Source of the DNA: Mycolicibacterium aichiense
Lineage (GTDB): Bacteria; Actinomycetota; Actinomycetes; Mycobacteriales; Mycobacteriaceae
NCBI RefSeq assembly: GCF_010726245.1
Contig: NZ_AP022561.1
Coordinates: 3,286,001-3,350,000 of the forward strand
Length of the DNA stretch: 64,000 nucleotides
Direction of reading: 5' to 3'
This document shows positions 33,290 to 43,491 of this stretch, in pieces (position 1 is the first letter of the stretch; each line of letters opens with the position of its first letter). The notes under the pieces are model-generated. The model searched no databases. It was given only the letters and a program-made list of their open reading frames with translations, and was not told where the DNA came from. Made by a program: the position numbers and the translations under genes.

Positions 33290-34180
33290 GTGACAGCCTC
33301 GAATTTCAGCGGCGCGAAAGGCCCGGATCTGCCCGAATTGCAGAACACGATCATCGTCGCGGCTTTCGAAGGCTGGAACGACGCCGGCGACGCCGCCAGC
33401 GACGCGCTCGAGCACCTGGACGCGATCTGGGAGGCCGACACGATCGTCGAGATCGACGACGAGGCGTATTACGACTACCAGGTGAATCGCCCGGTGATCC
33501 GCCAGGTCGACGGCGTGACCCGCGAACTGGTGTGGCCGTCGATGCAGATCTCCCACTGCCGGCCGCCTGGTTCGGACCGCGACATCGTGCTCATGCACGG
33601 GGTGGAACCCAACATGCGGTGGCGCACCTTCTGCGCCGAGCTGCTCGCCATCGCCGACAAGCTGAACGTGGACACGGTGGTGATCCTCGGGGCGCTGCTG
33701 GCCGACACCCCGCACACCCGGCCCGTCCCGGTTTCCGGAGCGGCCTACTCCCCCGAATCCGCGAAGTTCTTCGGCCTCGAGGAAACCCGCTACGAAGGCC
33801 CCACGGGGATCGCCGGGGTGTTCCAGGACGCCTGCGTGGCGGCCGGCATCCCGGCGGTGACGTTCTGGGCCGCGGTGCCCCACTATGTGTCGCAACCGCC
33901 CAACCCGAAGGCCACCGTCGCGTTGCTGCGCCGCGTCGAGGACGTGCTCGATATCGAGGTGCCGCTGGGCGACCTGCCTGCTCAGGCCGAGGAGTGGGAG
34001 CAGGCCGTCACCGAGATGACCACCGAGGACGAGGAGATCGCCGAGTACGTGGCCTCCCTGGAACAACGCGGTGACGCCGAGGTCGACGTGAACGAGGCGC
34101 TGTCGAAGGTTGACGGCGACGCGCTGGCCGCCGAGTTCGAGCGGTACCTGCGCCGGCGGGGTCCGGGCTTCCGCGGGTAG
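33290..34180 (+). CDS. PAC2 family protein
   Basis: Cytosolic protein of 296 residues in the PAC2 (proteasome assembly chaperone-like, PF09754) family. Characteristic stretches are VAAFEGWNDAGDAASDAL near residue 25, a central VVILGALLADTPHTRPVPV, and EGPTGIAGVFQDACVAAGIP. The tail is acidic and predicted helical. Mycobacteria have proteasomes, but a chaperone role for this branch is not shown. From memory it matches Rv2125, which also neighbours metH. The start is GTG 33290, converging with the DUF222 gene one base after its end. Confidence 0.85.
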   Translation: MTASNFSGAKGPDLPELQNTIIVAAFEGWNDAGDAASDALEHLDAIWEADTIVEIDDEAYYDYQVNRPVIRQVDGVTRELVWPSMQISHCRPPGSDRDIVLMHGVEPNMRWRTFCAELLAIADKLNVDTVVILGALLADTPHTRPVPVSGAAYSPESAKFFGLEETRYEGPTGIAGVFQDACVAAGIPAVTFWAAVPHYVSQPPNPKATVALLRRVEDVLDIEVPLGDLPAQAEEWEQAVTEMTTEDEEIAEYVASLEQRGDAEVDVNEALSKVDGDALAAEFERYLRRRGPGFRG

Positions 34181-34181
34181 C

Positions 34182-35459
34182 TCAGGGGTCGTCCTCACCG
34201 AGCAGTCGCTCGGGGTGGTGATAGGTGTTGGTGCCGCCGCGTAGTGGCACGTTCGGTGGCGGGATCCATTCGGTGTGGCCGTCGGGGAGTTGCCGGGTGG
34301 TCCAGCCGTGGTTCTCGACCAAGAGGTTGTCGCACTTGCAGGCCAGGGTGAGGTCGTCGATGTCGGTGCTGCCGCCGTGTTTCCAGTCTTTGGCCGCGTG
34401 GTGGACGTGGCTGTTGTAGCCGTTGACGGTGCATCCGGGTGCGGTGCAGCCGCGGTATTTGGCCAGCAACATGATGCGCTGGTCTGCTGAGGCCAGTCGC
34501 TTGGACCGGCCTAGCCACAGCGACTGCCCGGTGACGCCGTCGAAGACCGCCAGGTAGTGGTGGGCCGGGGTGGCCATCCGGATCAGATCGGTGATCGGCA
34601 GCAGGGTTCCGCCCGCGGTGACCGCGTGACCGGCACCAGCCTGCAGCTCCTGCAGGGTCGTGGTGACGATGACGGTGACCGGAAGTCCGTTGTGCTGGCC
34701 GAGTTTCGGATCCCCCAGCCTGCTCTGCACCAGAGTGGTCAGCGCGTCGTGTTGACGCTGGCTGTGGCTACGCAGATCGTCGGGTTCGGGTGCGGCGAAT
34801 TTCGCGAACCACGCCTCCAGCATCGACCGCAACTGCGGATCGGCCACCAGCTTGCCCACGCTCATCCCGTCGCCGCGTTGGCCGCCGCACCACACGAACC
34901 CGCGCTTGCGGGCCCGGTCCTCCTCGGAGTACTTCCCATCGGGGTTGAGGTGGATGGCCAGCCGCTCGGCGATCTTCTCCAGCTGATCGGGCCGCATGGT
35001 CTGGGCGTGCTCGGCCAGGGTGCGCTCGGCCTTCTCGATCTCGACCGGCCCGACGTGATCGGGTAGCTCGCGCAAGAACTTCTGGATGACCCGCACATGC
35101 TCCCCGTCGAGAACCCCGGCCTCCCAGGCCTTCCCCGTCGCAGCCAACAGCGGCGGCAACTGCTCACCGGTCAACGACCGACGTGGCGCCAACTGCTCGG
35201 CATCACGCACCCGACGCTTGGCCGCCGAGCGGCTGATCCGCAACACATCGGCCAACACGACCGGCACCGGCGGACACCCCTCGTAGCGCTCCAAATGGGT
35301 GACCTGCTCGTGGGATATCGCGACCTGACGGCGCACGGCGTGCTCCAACCGTTCCAGAGCCACGAATCGCTCGGGCGGGGGCAACTCCTCGATGTCTGCG
35401 GCACCCACACGCTCGATCACCGCATCCAGCGCATCCAGCGCCTCGGTAATCGAACTCAT
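34182..35459 (-). CDS. DUF222 / 13E12-repeat HNH endonuclease family protein
   Basis: Protein of 425 residues of the multicopy mycobacterial 13E12 family. The N-terminal DUF222 helical domain (about 20-300, with VLRISRSAAKRRVRDAEQL near 68) is followed by a C-terminal HNH nuclease-like module with CTAPGC-x8-HVHHAAKDW near residue 345 and a later DNLLVENHG. Copies are often associated with mobile or repetitive DNA, but no IS ends are visible here. Function is not established. It is on its own, converging with the PAC2 gene. Confidence 0.88.
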   Translation of the reverse strand: MSSITEALDALDAVIERVGAADIEELPPPERFVALERLEHAVRRQVAISHEQVTHLERYEGCPPVPVVLADVLRISRSAAKRRVRDAEQLAPRRSLTGEQLPPLLAATGKAWEAGVLDGEHVRVIQKFLRELPDHVGPVEIEKAERTLAEHAQTMRPDQLEKIAERLAIHLNPDGKYSEEDRARKRGFVWCGGQRGDGMSVGKLVADPQLRSMLEAWFAKFAAPEPDDLRSHSQRQHDALTTLVQSRLGDPKLGQHNGLPVTVIVTTTLQELQAGAGHAVTAGGTLLPITDLIRMATPAHHYLAVFDGVTGQSLWLGRSKRLASADQRIMLLAKYRGCTAPGCTVNGYNSHVHHAAKDWKHGGSTDIDDLTLACKCDNLLVENHGWTTRQLPDGHTEWIPPPNVPLRGGTNTYHHPERLLGEDDP

Positions 35460-35596
35460 GTTCGAATTTTATAACCAGCCACTGACAAGAATGGATCACT
35501 CAGGGGTGGTCCTGCCGACCAGTTGGTAGGGCTGCGCTACCGTGCAATGGATCGAGCAATAGATACTGCCGAGTAACAAGAATCGAGGTTGCGCTC

Positions 35597-36772
35597 GTGA
35601 AGCTGGCACTCAGTGACGAGGACGCAAAGTTCCGCGACGAACTCCGCGAGTTCTTCACCACCCAGGTCCCCGCCGACATCCGCGAACGGGCTCGCACGGA
35701 CAGCCTGAACTTCCCCGACGACGCGATCACCACGCAGCGGATCCTCAACAAGGCCGGGCTGGGTGTGCCCAACTGGCCGGTTGAGTGGGGCGGCAAGGAC
35801 TGGACCCCGCTGCAGCGCCAGATCTGGGCCGACGAGATGCGCATGGCGTGCGTCCCCGAGCCGCTGGCCTTCAACGCCAGCATGGTCGGGCCCGTGATCG
35901 CGCACTTCGGTTCGCAGGAGATCAAGGAACGCTTCCTGCCGCCGACCGCGAACCTCGACATCTGGTGGTGCCAGGGCTTTTCCGAGCCCGAAGCCGGCTC
36001 CGACCTGGCCGGGCTGCGGACCGTCGCGGTGCGCGACGGCGACGACTACGTCATCAACGGCCAGAAGACCTGGACGACGCTCGGCCAGTACGCCGACTGG
36101 ATCTTCGTGCTGGCCCGCACCAACCCGGATGCCCCGAAGAAGCAGGCCGGCATCTCCTTCATCCTGGTCGAGATGAACACCCCGGGCATCACGCTGCGGC
36201 CGATCAAGCTGATCGACGGCAGCTACGAGGTCAACGAGGTGTTCTTTGAAGACGTCCGGGTGCCCGCCAATCAGCTTGTCGGCGAGGAGAACCAGGGCTG
36301 GAGCTACGCCAAGTTCCTGCTGTCCAACGAGCGAACCGGCATCGCCCGGATCGGCACCACCAAGCTGTGGCTCGCCGACGTCAAGGAGAATGCCGCCCAG
36401 ACCAAGGTCGGCGCGGGCAGCCTGCTCGATGACCCACTGTTCGCAGCCAAAGTCGCCGAGATCGAAAACGAGCTGCTGGCACTGGAACTCACGCAGCTGC
36501 GAGTCAGCGGCGACGAGGGCACCGGCAAGCCGAACCCGGCCTCCTCGATCCTGAAGCTGCGCGGCAGCCAGTTGCAGCAGGCCGTCACCGAACTGGCAGT
36601 GGAAGTCGCCGGACCGGATGCGCTGCCGTTCGACGGCGGCGCCGACATCGAATCCCCGCTGTGGGCTCAGCACGCCGCGCCGAAATACCTGAACTACCGC
36701 AAGACCTCGATCTACGGCGGAAGCAACGAGGTCCAGCGCACCATCATCTCCTCGACGATCTTGGGACTGTGA
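35597..36772 (+). CDS. Acyl-CoA dehydrogenase, catalytic chain of an FadE pair
   Basis: FAD-dependent enzyme that introduces a double bond into an acyl-CoA. 391 residues. Flavin and substrate contacts appear in WWCQGFSEPEAGSDLAGL near residue 120 and INGQKTWTT near 154. The usual late Glu is replaced in IYGGSNEVQR, but Glu245 in LLSNERTGIAR sits where long-chain and sterol-type enzymes keep the catalytic base, so this is likely the active subunit. The next gene, 9 bases downstream, encodes the partner, giving an alpha2-beta2 enzyme of the kind known for mycobacterial FadE pairs (sterol or branched-acyl substrates). The start is GTG 35597. The exact FadE number is not assignable. Confidence 0.88.
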   Translation: MKLALSDEDAKFRDELREFFTTQVPADIRERARTDSLNFPDDAITTQRILNKAGLGVPNWPVEWGGKDWTPLQRQIWADEMRMACVPEPLAFNASMVGPVIAHFGSQEIKERFLPPTANLDIWWCQGFSEPEAGSDLAGLRTVAVRDGDDYVINGQKTWTTLGQYADWIFVLARTNPDAPKKQAGISFILVEMNTPGITLRPIKLIDGSYEVNEVFFEDVRVPANQLVGEENQGWSYAKFLLSNERTGIARIGTTKLWLADVKENAAQTKVGAGSLLDDPLFAAKVAEIENELLALELTQLRVSGDEGTGKPNPASSILKLRGSQLQQAVTELAVEVAGPDALPFDGGADIESPLWAQHAAPKYLNYRKTSIYGGSNEVQRTIISSTILGL

Positions 36773-36781
36773 GGACCGGCC

Positions 36782-37885
36782 ATGAACTTTGATTTGACCG
36801 ACGAACAAGAACTGCTCCGCGACACCGCGCGCGAGGTGTTCTCCCGCACCTACGACATCGAGACCCGCAACAAGACCGTCGACTCCGAGCTGGGCTGGAG
36901 CCGCGACGTGTGGCGCCAGCTGGCCGAGATCGGCATCCTCGGACTGGGATTCGAGCCCGAAGAATCCGGCCAGATCGAGATCATCGTCGTGATGACCGAG
37001 CTGGGCCGCCGCCTGGCACCCGAGCCGGTCGCCGCGGCCGCGCTGATCCCGGGTGGCCTGATCGCCGAACTCGGCAGCGACTCTCAGCGCGCTCAGCTCG
37101 ACGAGGTCGCCGCCGGGGAACGGCTGCTGGCGCTGGCTCACACCGAGAAGGGACTGCGCGGGCTCGACGAATTATCCACGCGCGCAACCAAAACCGGTGA
37201 CTCCTGGACCATTACGGGCCGCAAGAACCCGGTGTTGGCCGGCGACAGCGCCGACGCGCTGGTCGTCACCGCGACCCTGCCCGACGGCGGCATCGGCGCG
37301 TTCCTCGTCGACGCCGCGGCAACCACCCGCCGCGGCTACCGGACCTTCGACGGGCAGCGCGGCGCCGAGATCGACTTCACCGACGCCCCGGCGCAGCCGC
37401 TCGGCGACGGCGGCGATGTCAGCGATCGCATCCACGCGACGTTGATCCGCTACTCCTCAGCCCTGTGCGCCGAAGCTGTCGGTGCCATGGATGAATCGCT
37501 GCGGATGACCACGGAGTACCTGAACGCCCGCAAGCAGTTCGGCGTGCCGCTCAAGACGTTCCAGACGCTCACCCAGCGCGCTGCCGACATGTACGTGTCG
37601 CTCGAACTGGCCCGCAGCATGAACTACTACGCGGCGATGTGCATCAGTGACGGCCGGCTGGATCCCGTGGTCGCGGCCCGGGCCAAGATGCAGATCGGCA
37701 AGTCAGGCAAGCACATCGCCCAGGAGTCGATCCAGATGCACGGCGGTATCGGCGTGACCGCGGAATACCCGGTGGCCCACTACGCCGCCCGGCTGACCGC
37801 GATCGACCAGACCCTCGGGTCGGCGACCGATCAGCTGCGGTTCCTCAGCTCGCAGGTGGGCAACTACGGCGCTGTCGCTCTGTAG
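36782..37885 (+). CDS. Acyl-CoA dehydrogenase, partner chain
   Basis: Second subunit of the predicted heteromeric acyl-CoA dehydrogenase, 367 residues. It keeps the C-terminal helical features NARKQFGVPLKTFQTL and HGGIGVTAEYPVAHYAARL, but the middle beta-domain is shortened and diverged, and the position of the catalytic Glu is occupied by a hydrophobic residue (THATLIRYSSAL region). Such chains contribute FAD binding rather than the base. It starts 9 bases after the first subunit and converges with mshC, 3 bases apart. Confidence 0.87.
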   Translation: MNFDLTDEQELLRDTAREVFSRTYDIETRNKTVDSELGWSRDVWRQLAEIGILGLGFEPEESGQIEIIVVMTELGRRLAPEPVAAAALIPGGLIAELGSDSQRAQLDEVAAGERLLALAHTEKGLRGLDELSTRATKTGDSWTITGRKNPVLAGDSADALVVTATLPDGGIGAFLVDAAATTRRGYRTFDGQRGAEIDFTDAPAQPLGDGGDVSDRIHATLIRYSSALCAEAVGAMDESLRMTTEYLNARKQFGVPLKTFQTLTQRAADMYVSLELARSMNYYAAMCISDGRLDPVVAARAKMQIGKSGKHIAQESIQMHGGIGVTAEYPVAHYAARLTAIDQTLGSATDQLRFLSSQVGNYGAVAL

Positions 37886-37888
37886 GAA

Positions 37889-39127
37889 CTAGAGCGCCAC
37901 GCCCAGCAGCGCGTCGACCGCGGCAGCGACCGCGGTCGGCGCGCTGTCGTCGTGACCGCCGTACTCCAGCGCGTCGGTGACCCAACCATCCACGGCGGCA
38001 AGGGCTTTGGGAGTGTCTAGATCGTCGGCAAGATACTGGCGCAGCCGTCCGACGACGTCGGCGGCATCCGGGCCGGCCGGCAAGGCCGCGGCTGACCGCC
38101 ACCGGTGCAGGCGGGCGTTGGCATCGTCGAGCACCGCCTCGCTCCACGACCGGTCACTGCGATAGTGCCCCGCCAGCAAGCCCAACCGGATGGCCGCGGG
38201 GTCCACACCCTGCTCGCGCAACCGGGACACCAGCACCAGATTGCCGCGGCTCTTGGACATCTTGTGCCCGTCCCAGCCGATCATCCCCGCGTGAACGTAG
38301 TGCCGCGCGAACCGGCGCTCCCCGATCACGCATTCACCGTGCGCGGCGGAGAACTCGTGGTGCGGGAAGATCAGGTCGCTGCCGCCACCCTGCACGTCGA
38401 AACCAAACCCGATGCGGCTCAGAGCAATCGCCGAACACTCCACATGCCATCCGGGCCGGCCGGGACCGAACGGCGCGGGCCAGCTCGGCTCGTCCGGGCG
38501 GGCGGCGCGCCACAACAGCGCGTCGAGCGGGTCGGCCTTACCGGCCCGGTCCGGGTCGCCGCCGCGTTCGGCGAACAGCCGCATCATCGTGTCGCGGGCA
38601 TAGCCCGATTCATAACCGAACTGGGTGGTGGCATCGGCGCGGTAATAGATGTCCGGGAACTCGTCGTCGTCGACCACATAGGCCGCCCCGGACGCCAGCA
38701 TCTTCTCCACCAACTCGACCACTTCACCGATCGCGTCGGTGGCGGCGACATAGTCGCGCGGCGGCAGTACCCGCAGGGCGGCCATGTCCTCGCGGAACAA
38801 CTGAATCTCCCGCGCGCCCAGCTCGCGCCAGTCCACACCGTCGCGATTGGCCCGCTCGAACAGCGGGTCGTCGACGTCGGTGATGTTCTGCACGTAATGG
38901 ACCTGATGGCCGCTGTCCAACCAGACCCGGTACACCAAATCGAACGTCAGGTAGGTCGCGGCGTGGCCCAGATGCGTCGCGTCGTAGGGCGTGATGCCGC
39001 ACACGTACATCGTCGCGGTCTCCCCCGGCGACGTCGGACGGACCTGGCCGTCGGCGGTGTCGTACAACCGCAGGGCCGGCCCGCGACCGGGCAGCTGTGG
39101 GATGTCGACGGCCGACCAGGACTGCAT
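37889..39127 (-). CDS. mshC: Cysteine--GlcN-Ins ligase of mycothiol synthesis
   Basis: ATP-dependent ligation of cysteine to glucosaminyl-inositol, the third committed step to mycothiol, the main actinobacterial thiol. The 412-residue class I CysRS-like protein has [19 protein letters not shown] (HIGH-type motif and zinc Cys) at residues 40-58, the zinc ligands in [10 protein letters not shown] and HHEF, and [10 protein letters not shown] as the KMSKS loop near 288. It lacks the CysRS anticodon domain, which separates it from cysS. ATG 39127 gives the MQSWS start seen in M. tuberculosis MshC (from memory). It is last in a conserved run after cysQ. Confidence 0.97.
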   Translation of the reverse strand: MQSWSAVDIPQLPGRGPALRLYDTADGQVRPTSPGETATMYVCGITPYDATHLGHAATYLTFDLVYRVWLDSGHQVHYVQNITDVDDPLFERANRDGVDWRELGAREIQLFREDMAALRVLPPRDYVAATDAIGEVVELVEKMLASGAAYVVDDDEFPDIYYRADATTQFGYESGYARDTMMRLFAERGGDPDRAGKADPLDALLWRAARPDEPSWPAPFGPGRPGWHVECSAIALSRIGFGFDVQGGGSDLIFPHHEFSAAHGECVIGERRFARHYVHAGMIGWDGHKMSKSRGNLVLVSRLREQGVDPAAIRLGLLAGHYRSDRSWSEAVLDDANARLHRWRSAAALPAGPDAADVVGRLRQYLADDLDTPKALAAVDGWVTDALEYGGHDDSAPTAVAAAVDALLGVAL

Positions 39128-39227
39128 GGCCTCGACTCTAGGGGGTTCGCTGTTCACGGCGCTCTCAGGTGGTGTGGTGACCGGCTGTCTCGCGTTAGAG
39201 AGACAACGCGGCGGCATGTTTGATTCC

Positions 39228-39989
39228 CTAACTGGCCAGCCACATGGCATCGAGCAGGAGGTCGGCGACCTCGGCCCGGCACATCAGCAGATCGGGCAGG
39301 TAGGGGTCCGGCCGGTTGTAGCGCAGCGGCGACCCGTCGATCCGGGTGGCGTGCAGACCGGCGGCCTGCACGACCCCGGCGGGTGCAGCCGAGTCCCACT
39401 CCCACTGACCACCGGCGTGGATATAGGCGTCGGCATCACCGCGCACCACGGCCATCGCCTTGGCGCCGGCCGATCCGATCCGCAGAAACTCGATGTCGAG
39501 GCGATCCCGGAGCCGCCACAGCACCGCGGGCGGCCGGTTTGAGCTGGCGGTGATCCGAATCGGGCCGGGCGGCGGTGGCGGCGGGGTGGTCACCGTGTCG
39601 GAGCGGTACACCTCGCCCATCGCGGGCAGCGCGACGGCGGCGTCGGTGATCGTGCCGTCCGGTCCCCCGGTCCGCTGCCAGAGGGCCACGTGCACGGCCC
39701 AGTCCGTCCGGCGGGGCATGGAGAACTCGCGGGTGCCGTCGAGCGGGTCGATGATCCACACCCGGTCGGCCTGCAGGCGCTTCAGATCGTCGTAGGCCTC
39801 TTCGGAGAGCACGGCGTCGCCGGGACGCTCGGCGCGCAGCCTGCGCAGAATCAGGGCGTTGGCGCGCACATCGCCGGCGTCACCGAGCGCGGGCGGGAAG
39901 TCGAAACCGACCTCGTCACGTACCGACAGCAGCAGCCGGCCCGCCTCCTCGGCGAGAGAGGCCGCCAGCGCAGCGTCGGTCATGGTCAT
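39228..39989 (-). CDS. cysQ: 3'-phosphoadenosine-5'-phosphate phosphatase (CysQ)
   Basis: Inositol-monophosphatase superfamily enzyme of 253 residues. It removes the 3' phosphate of PAP/PAPS and so controls sulfation; fructose-1,6-bisphosphate and inositol phosphate activity is also reported for the M. tuberculosis homologue. Metal-binding motifs are [27 protein letters not shown] near residue 80 and [15 protein letters not shown] near 195. A Pro-rich loop (TPPPPPPGP) interrupts the middle. ATG 39989 and ATG 39983 are both possible. It lies 100 bases upstream of mshC and 17 bases after the SCO1664 gene. Confidence 0.92.
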   Translation of the reverse strand: MTMTDAALAASLAEEAGRLLLSVRDEVGFDFPPALGDAGDVRANALILRRLRAERPGDAVLSEEAYDDLKRLQADRVWIIDPLDGTREFSMPRRTDWAVHVALWQRTGGPDGTITDAAVALPAMGEVYRSDTVTTPPPPPPGPIRITASSNRPPAVLWRLRDRLDIEFLRIGSAGAKAMAVVRGDADAYIHAGGQWEWDSAAPAGVVQAAGLHATRIDGSPLRYNRPDPYLPDLLMCRAEVADLLLDAMWLAS

Positions 39990-40006
39990 CAGGTCAGTAT
40001 CTCCGG

Positions 40007-40840
40007 TCAGAAGGCCGGCCACGGAATCGGCCGGTGCCGGTCGGGTCCGGGCATGACGGGCTCGGCGACCAGCATCCGGACCCGCCGCCGCAACGCCGCC
40101 ACCTCGGCCGGGCTGATGTGTTCGCGCAGCTGGTCGGCGAGCGGGCCGGCCAGCTGCTCACCGAGGTCGGCGATCGCCGCCAGTGCCTCGTCATCGATCG
40201 GCTTGCCGGCCCAGCCCCAGAGCACGGTGCGCAGCTTGTCCTGGACATGCAACGACACCCCGTGGTCGACGCCGTATACCCGGCCGTCGACGCCGGCCAG
40301 GATGTGGCCGCCCTTGCGGTCGGCGTTGTTGACGATGACGTCGAACACCGCCATCCGTCGCAGCCGGCCGTCGTCGGCATGCACCAGCGTGACGTCGTTG
40401 CCGGCGTAGTCGTACGCGCGCAGCACCGAAAGATAGCCCGGCGGAATGGATCCCGGCGGGCAGATGTCGACCAGGTCGGGTCCGTCGGATTCGGCGTCGT
40501 CGCTGTCGCTGTCGCCGGGTTGGTCGACCCACAGCTGCACCATCCCCGGGCCGGCCGGGCCGTCCCGAATGATGGTGTACGGCACGATGTTCCAGCCGAG
40601 CGCGGCCGAGACGAGATACGAGCCCACTTCCCGGCCGGCCAGGGTGCCGTCGGGGAAATCCCACAGCGGCTGCTCACCGGCGACCGGCTTGTAGACGCAG
40701 TGCACCGGGTGATCGGGCCCCGCGGGCCCGGTGGCCTCGCACAGGAAGGTGGCGTTACTCGCCGAGCGGATCCGCCCGAGGATGGTCAGCTCACCGCAGC
40801 GCAGCGCGTCGCGGGCCGAGGCCTCGTCGGCGGCGCTCAC
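40007..40840 (-). CDS. SCO1664 family protein
   Basis: Cytosolic protein of 277 residues from a conserved actinobacterial family of unknown function. Its fold resembles PI3/4-kinase or HipA-type catalytic domains: [19 protein letters not shown] gives a nucleotide-loop-like Lys, [17 protein letters not shown] the catalytic Asp/Asn pair, and [11 protein letters not shown] a metal-binding Asp. Kinase activity is inference only. It overlaps the DUF3090 gene as GTGA; these two families travel together across actinobacteria, suggesting a shared role. Confidence 0.85.
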   Translation of the reverse strand: MSAADEASARDALRCGELTILGRIRSASNATFLCEATGPAGPDHPVHCVYKPVAGEQPLWDFPDGTLAGREVGSYLVSAALGWNIVPYTIIRDGPAGPGMVQLWVDQPGDSDSDDAESDGPDLVDICPPGSIPPGYLSVLRAYDYAGNDVTLVHADDGRLRRMAVFDVIVNNADRKGGHILAGVDGRVYGVDHGVSLHVQDKLRTVLWGWAGKPIDDEALAAIADLGEQLAGPLADQLREHISPAEVAALRRRVRMLVAEPVMPGPDRHRPIPWPAF

Positions 40841-41421
40841 GAGTCGAAGTCGTCGTCGGACTCGCCGAACGCGCCGCGCCGATATCCGTTGGTGCGCACG
40901 CAGATGTGGCCTTCCGGGTCCAGCGGCTCGTCACAGAGCGGGCAGGGTGGACGTCCGGCCGAGATGACCCGCGTCGAGCGGGAGGCGAACTGGCGGGCCG
41001 ACTCGGGCGTGAGGAAAACCCGCACCGCGTCCGGGCCCTCCTCGGCGTCGTCGAGCACCACCGACGCGTCGAATTCGACGTCGCTGACCGCCAGCAGTTC
41101 GACGACGACGGTCTGCGCCTCGGAATCCCATCCGAGGCCCATCGTGCCGACCCGGAACTCCGCGTCCACCGGCGTGATCAGGGGGCTCAGATCGTCGACG
41201 TCCTTCTCCGGCGGCAACGGGGTGCCGAACCGGCGGTTGATCTCGACCAGCAGCGCGCCGATTCGTTCGGCCAGCACCGCGACCTGTTGTTTCTCCAGGA
41301 TGACGGAGATGACCCGGGTGTCGTGAACGGCCTGGAGATAGAAGGTTCGGTTTCCGGGCTGCCCAACGGTCCCGGCGACGAAGCGGTCGGGTGTACGGAA
41401 GACGTGAATTGCGCGGGCCAT
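40837..41421 (-). CDS. DUF3090 family protein
   Basis: Protein of 194 residues. It starts MARAIHVFRTPDRFVAGTVGQPGNRTFYLQA, the standard opening of DUF3090, and ends with a CPLCDEPLDPEGHICVR-like Cys/His cluster (CPLC near residue 164, HIC near 175) that looks like a small zinc ribbon. Function is unknown. It is translationally coupled to the SCO1664 gene downstream and lies 54 bases after the histidine phosphatase gene. Confidence 0.87.
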   Translation of the reverse strand: MARAIHVFRTPDRFVAGTVGQPGNRTFYLQAVHDTRVISVILEKQQVAVLAERIGALLVEINRRFGTPLPPEKDVDDLSPLITPVDAEFRVGTMGLGWDSEAQTVVVELLAVSDVEFDASVVLDDAEEGPDAVRVFLTPESARQFASRSTRVISAGRPPCPLCDEPLDPEGHICVRTNGYRRGAFGESDDDFDS

Positions 41422-41475
41422 GTTATGTCCAAAATACCGGCTGGAAGCAGCCAGCCGTAATCGGCGGCAGCGGGT

Positions 41476-42168
41476 TCAGTCGGCGGTCCCACCGACGACG
41501 GCGTCCCCGGCGGTCTTGTCGTCCTCGGCCGGCGGCGGCGCACTCAGCGCCGACGCGAGCTCGGCGCCGGTGTGGTTGACGTGCACGACAAATGGCCGAT
41601 ACGGCGTGTAGCGGATGACACTCATCGACGCCGGATCGGCGGTGATTCGCTGGAAGCTGTCCAGATGGGCGCCGAGTGCGTCGGCGACGACAGCTTTGAT
41701 CACGTCGCCGTGCGTACAGGCGATCCACAGCACGTCGTGACCGTGCTCCTCGGCGAGCCGGCGGTCGTGTTCGCGTACCGCGGCCACCGCGCGGGCCTGA
41801 ACCTGCGCCAGGCCCTCACCGTCGGGGAAGACGGCCGCGCTGGGCTGCTGCTGAACCACCGCCCACAGTGGCTCCTTCACCAGATCCTTCAGCGCCCGGC
41901 CGGTCCACTGCCCGTAATCCACTTCGGCGAGCCGGTCGTCGACCACCGGCTCGAGGTCCAGCTCGGCGGCCAGCGGCTCCAAGGTGAGGCGGCAGCGCAG
42001 CAGCGGGGAGCGCACGAGTGCCTTGATCGGCAGCCCGTTGACCCTGGCGACGAGGGCGCCGGCCTGGGCCTGGCCCTTCTCGTCGAGTTCGACGCCCTCG
42101 GTCCGGCCGGCCAGTGTGTGCGCGGTGTTGGACGTCGAACGGCCGTGGCGCAGCAGGATGACGGTCAA
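41476..42168 (-). CDS. Histidine phosphatase family protein (MSMEG_4193/Rv2135c type)
   Basis: Phosphoglycerate-mutase-like phosphatase of 230 residues. The phosphohistidine motif [11 protein letters not shown] is at residues 4-14 and the second His lies in [16 protein letters not shown] near 150. Residues such as [15 protein letters not shown] fit the family. The substrate is unknown; the mutase name is not justified. The start is TTG 42168, overlapping the uppP stop as TTGA. The Ala/Pro-rich last 25 residues are probably disordered. Confidence 0.88.
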   Translation of the reverse strand: MTVILLRHGRSTSNTAHTLAGRTEGVELDEKGQAQAGALVARVNGLPIKALVRSPLLRCRLTLEPLAAELDLEPVVDDRLAEVDYGQWTGRALKDLVKEPLWAVVQQQPSAAVFPDGEGLAQVQARAVAAVREHDRRLAEEHGHDVLWIACTHGDVIKAVVADALGAHLDSFQRITADPASMSVIRYTPYRPFVVHVNHTGAELASALSAPPPAEDDKTAGDAVVGGTAD

Positions 42169-42998
42169 CTGGCCGCCACCACGCCTGTACTCAGAAGTGC
42201 CATCACAACCAGCGCCAGCACCACCCGGTAGCCCACGAACCAGTACATCGCGTGGGTGGCGACAAAGCGCAGCAGCCAGGCGATCGCCACATAGCCGACG
42301 ACGAACGTGATGATCACCGACACCAGCAATTGCGGGCCGGAGGCACTCATGCCTTCGGTCACCGGATGGAATGCGTCGGGAAGTGAGAACAGGCCCGAGG
42401 CCAACACGGCCGGAATGCCAAGCAGGAAGCCGAATCTCGCCGACAGCGGGCGATCAATGCCAAGGAACAGGCCGGCACTGATGGTCGAGCCGGACCGGGA
42501 CACCCCCGGAATGAGGGCCAGACACTGCGCGACGCCGACGATCAGGCCGTCCTTCCACGTCAGTTGCTCGACGTGGCGGGTCTGCTTTCCGAAGTATTCG
42601 GCGGCGGCGATCACAGCCGAGAACAGCAGCATAGCGGTGGCGATCACCCAGAGATTACGGACCTCGCCGCGGATCGCTTCCTTGAACGCCAGGCCGATCA
42701 CCACGATCGGCACCGTGCCGATGATGACGTACCAGCCCATCCGGTAATCGATGTTGTCCCGGTGCGCCTTGACGAACAGCCCGTTGAACCAGGCCTTCAG
42801 GATCCGCCAGATGTCGCGGGCGAAATAGATGACCACAGCGGCCTCGGTGCCCAACTGGGACACCGCGGTGAACGATGCACCGGCGTCGGCGGAGAAGAAG
42901 ACCCGCGACACGATCGCGAGATGACTCGATGACGAGATCGGCAAGAACTCGGTCAGGCCCTGGACGATCGACAGGACCACGACCTGCAACCACGACAT
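42165..42998 (-). CDS. uppP: Undecaprenyl-diphosphatase (UppP/BacA)
   Basis: Membrane enzyme that converts undecaprenyl (decaprenyl) diphosphate to the monophosphate, recycling the lipid carrier of cell-wall synthesis. It has 277 residues and about eight helices, with both catalytic loops: [15 protein letters not shown] near residue 13 and [15 protein letters not shown] near 165. ATG 42998 (MSWLQVVV) is preferred over one 15 bases upstream by similarity to the M. tuberculosis start. It heads the run uppP-phosphatase-DUF3090-SCO1664-cysQ-mshC. Confidence 0.95.
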   Translation of the reverse strand: MSWLQVVVLSIVQGLTEFLPISSSSHLAIVSRVFFSADAGASFTAVSQLGTEAAVVIYFARDIWRILKAWFNGLFVKAHRDNIDYRMGWYVIIGTVPIVVIGLAFKEAIRGEVRNLWVIATAMLLFSAVIAAAEYFGKQTRHVEQLTWKDGLIVGVAQCLALIPGVSRSGSTISAGLFLGIDRPLSARFGFLLGIPAVLASGLFSLPDAFHPVTEGMSASGPQLLVSVIITFVVGYVAIAWLLRFVATHAMYWFVGYRVVLALVVMALLSTGVVAAS

Positions 42999-43044
42999 CG
43001 ACGCGACATTCACGTCGCCGACCGTACTGGATAGAGCTGGTGGT

Positions 43045-43356
43045 TCAGCGTGAAGGGCGGGCTACCGGCACAGCGTGCGCGACAGCGTCCCGCACGGCGG
43101 CGGTCAGGCTGCGCTCGTCGTCCACATCGAAGTCGGTGAGGCCGCGTGCCGCGGTGGCCACCACGTCCTCTTCGAGCGGCACCGGGCCGGCCAACCGCGG
43201 GTGGTAGACCTCCACGAGGAGCTGCCCGCGGTGCACCCGGAAAGAGAAGCTGCGACCGTCCCCGAGCTGACCAAAACCGCTGGCAAACACACCAGTGGAA
43301 ATGTCCTCGATAGCGAATTCCCGCCCAGCGGACTCCCGAGTCACGGCCAGCGTCAT
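43045..43356 (-). CDS. Small conserved mycobacterial protein (Rv2137c-like)
   Basis: Protein of 103 residues with no signal peptide or membrane segment. It looks like a single alpha/beta domain ([29 protein letters not shown]). The position between uppP and lppL matches Rv2137c in M. tuberculosis (from memory). Function is unknown. It lies 46 bases upstream of uppP and probably heads that operon. Confidence 0.75.
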   Translation of the reverse strand: MTLAVTRESAGREFAIEDISTGVFASGFGQLGDGRSFSFRVHRGQLLVEVYHPRLAGPVPLEEDVVATAARGLTDFDVDDERSLTAAVRDAVAHAVPVARPSR

Positions 43357-43491
43357 GAGGTCACCATAACGCGAGTTACGGGACTTGAGAAGACAATCAT
43401 GTCAATTTGTCTTCCCACCGCCCGCCTAGACTTCGTGATCGACAGGAAGCGACTCAGTCGCTCGATCTTGAACACAACCGGGGGCTACCCG

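Noticed and set aside
34182..35459. Insertion sequence or transposon around the DUF222 gene
   Set aside because: No terminal inverted repeats, target duplications or transposase; DUF222 proteins are ordinary multicopy genes.
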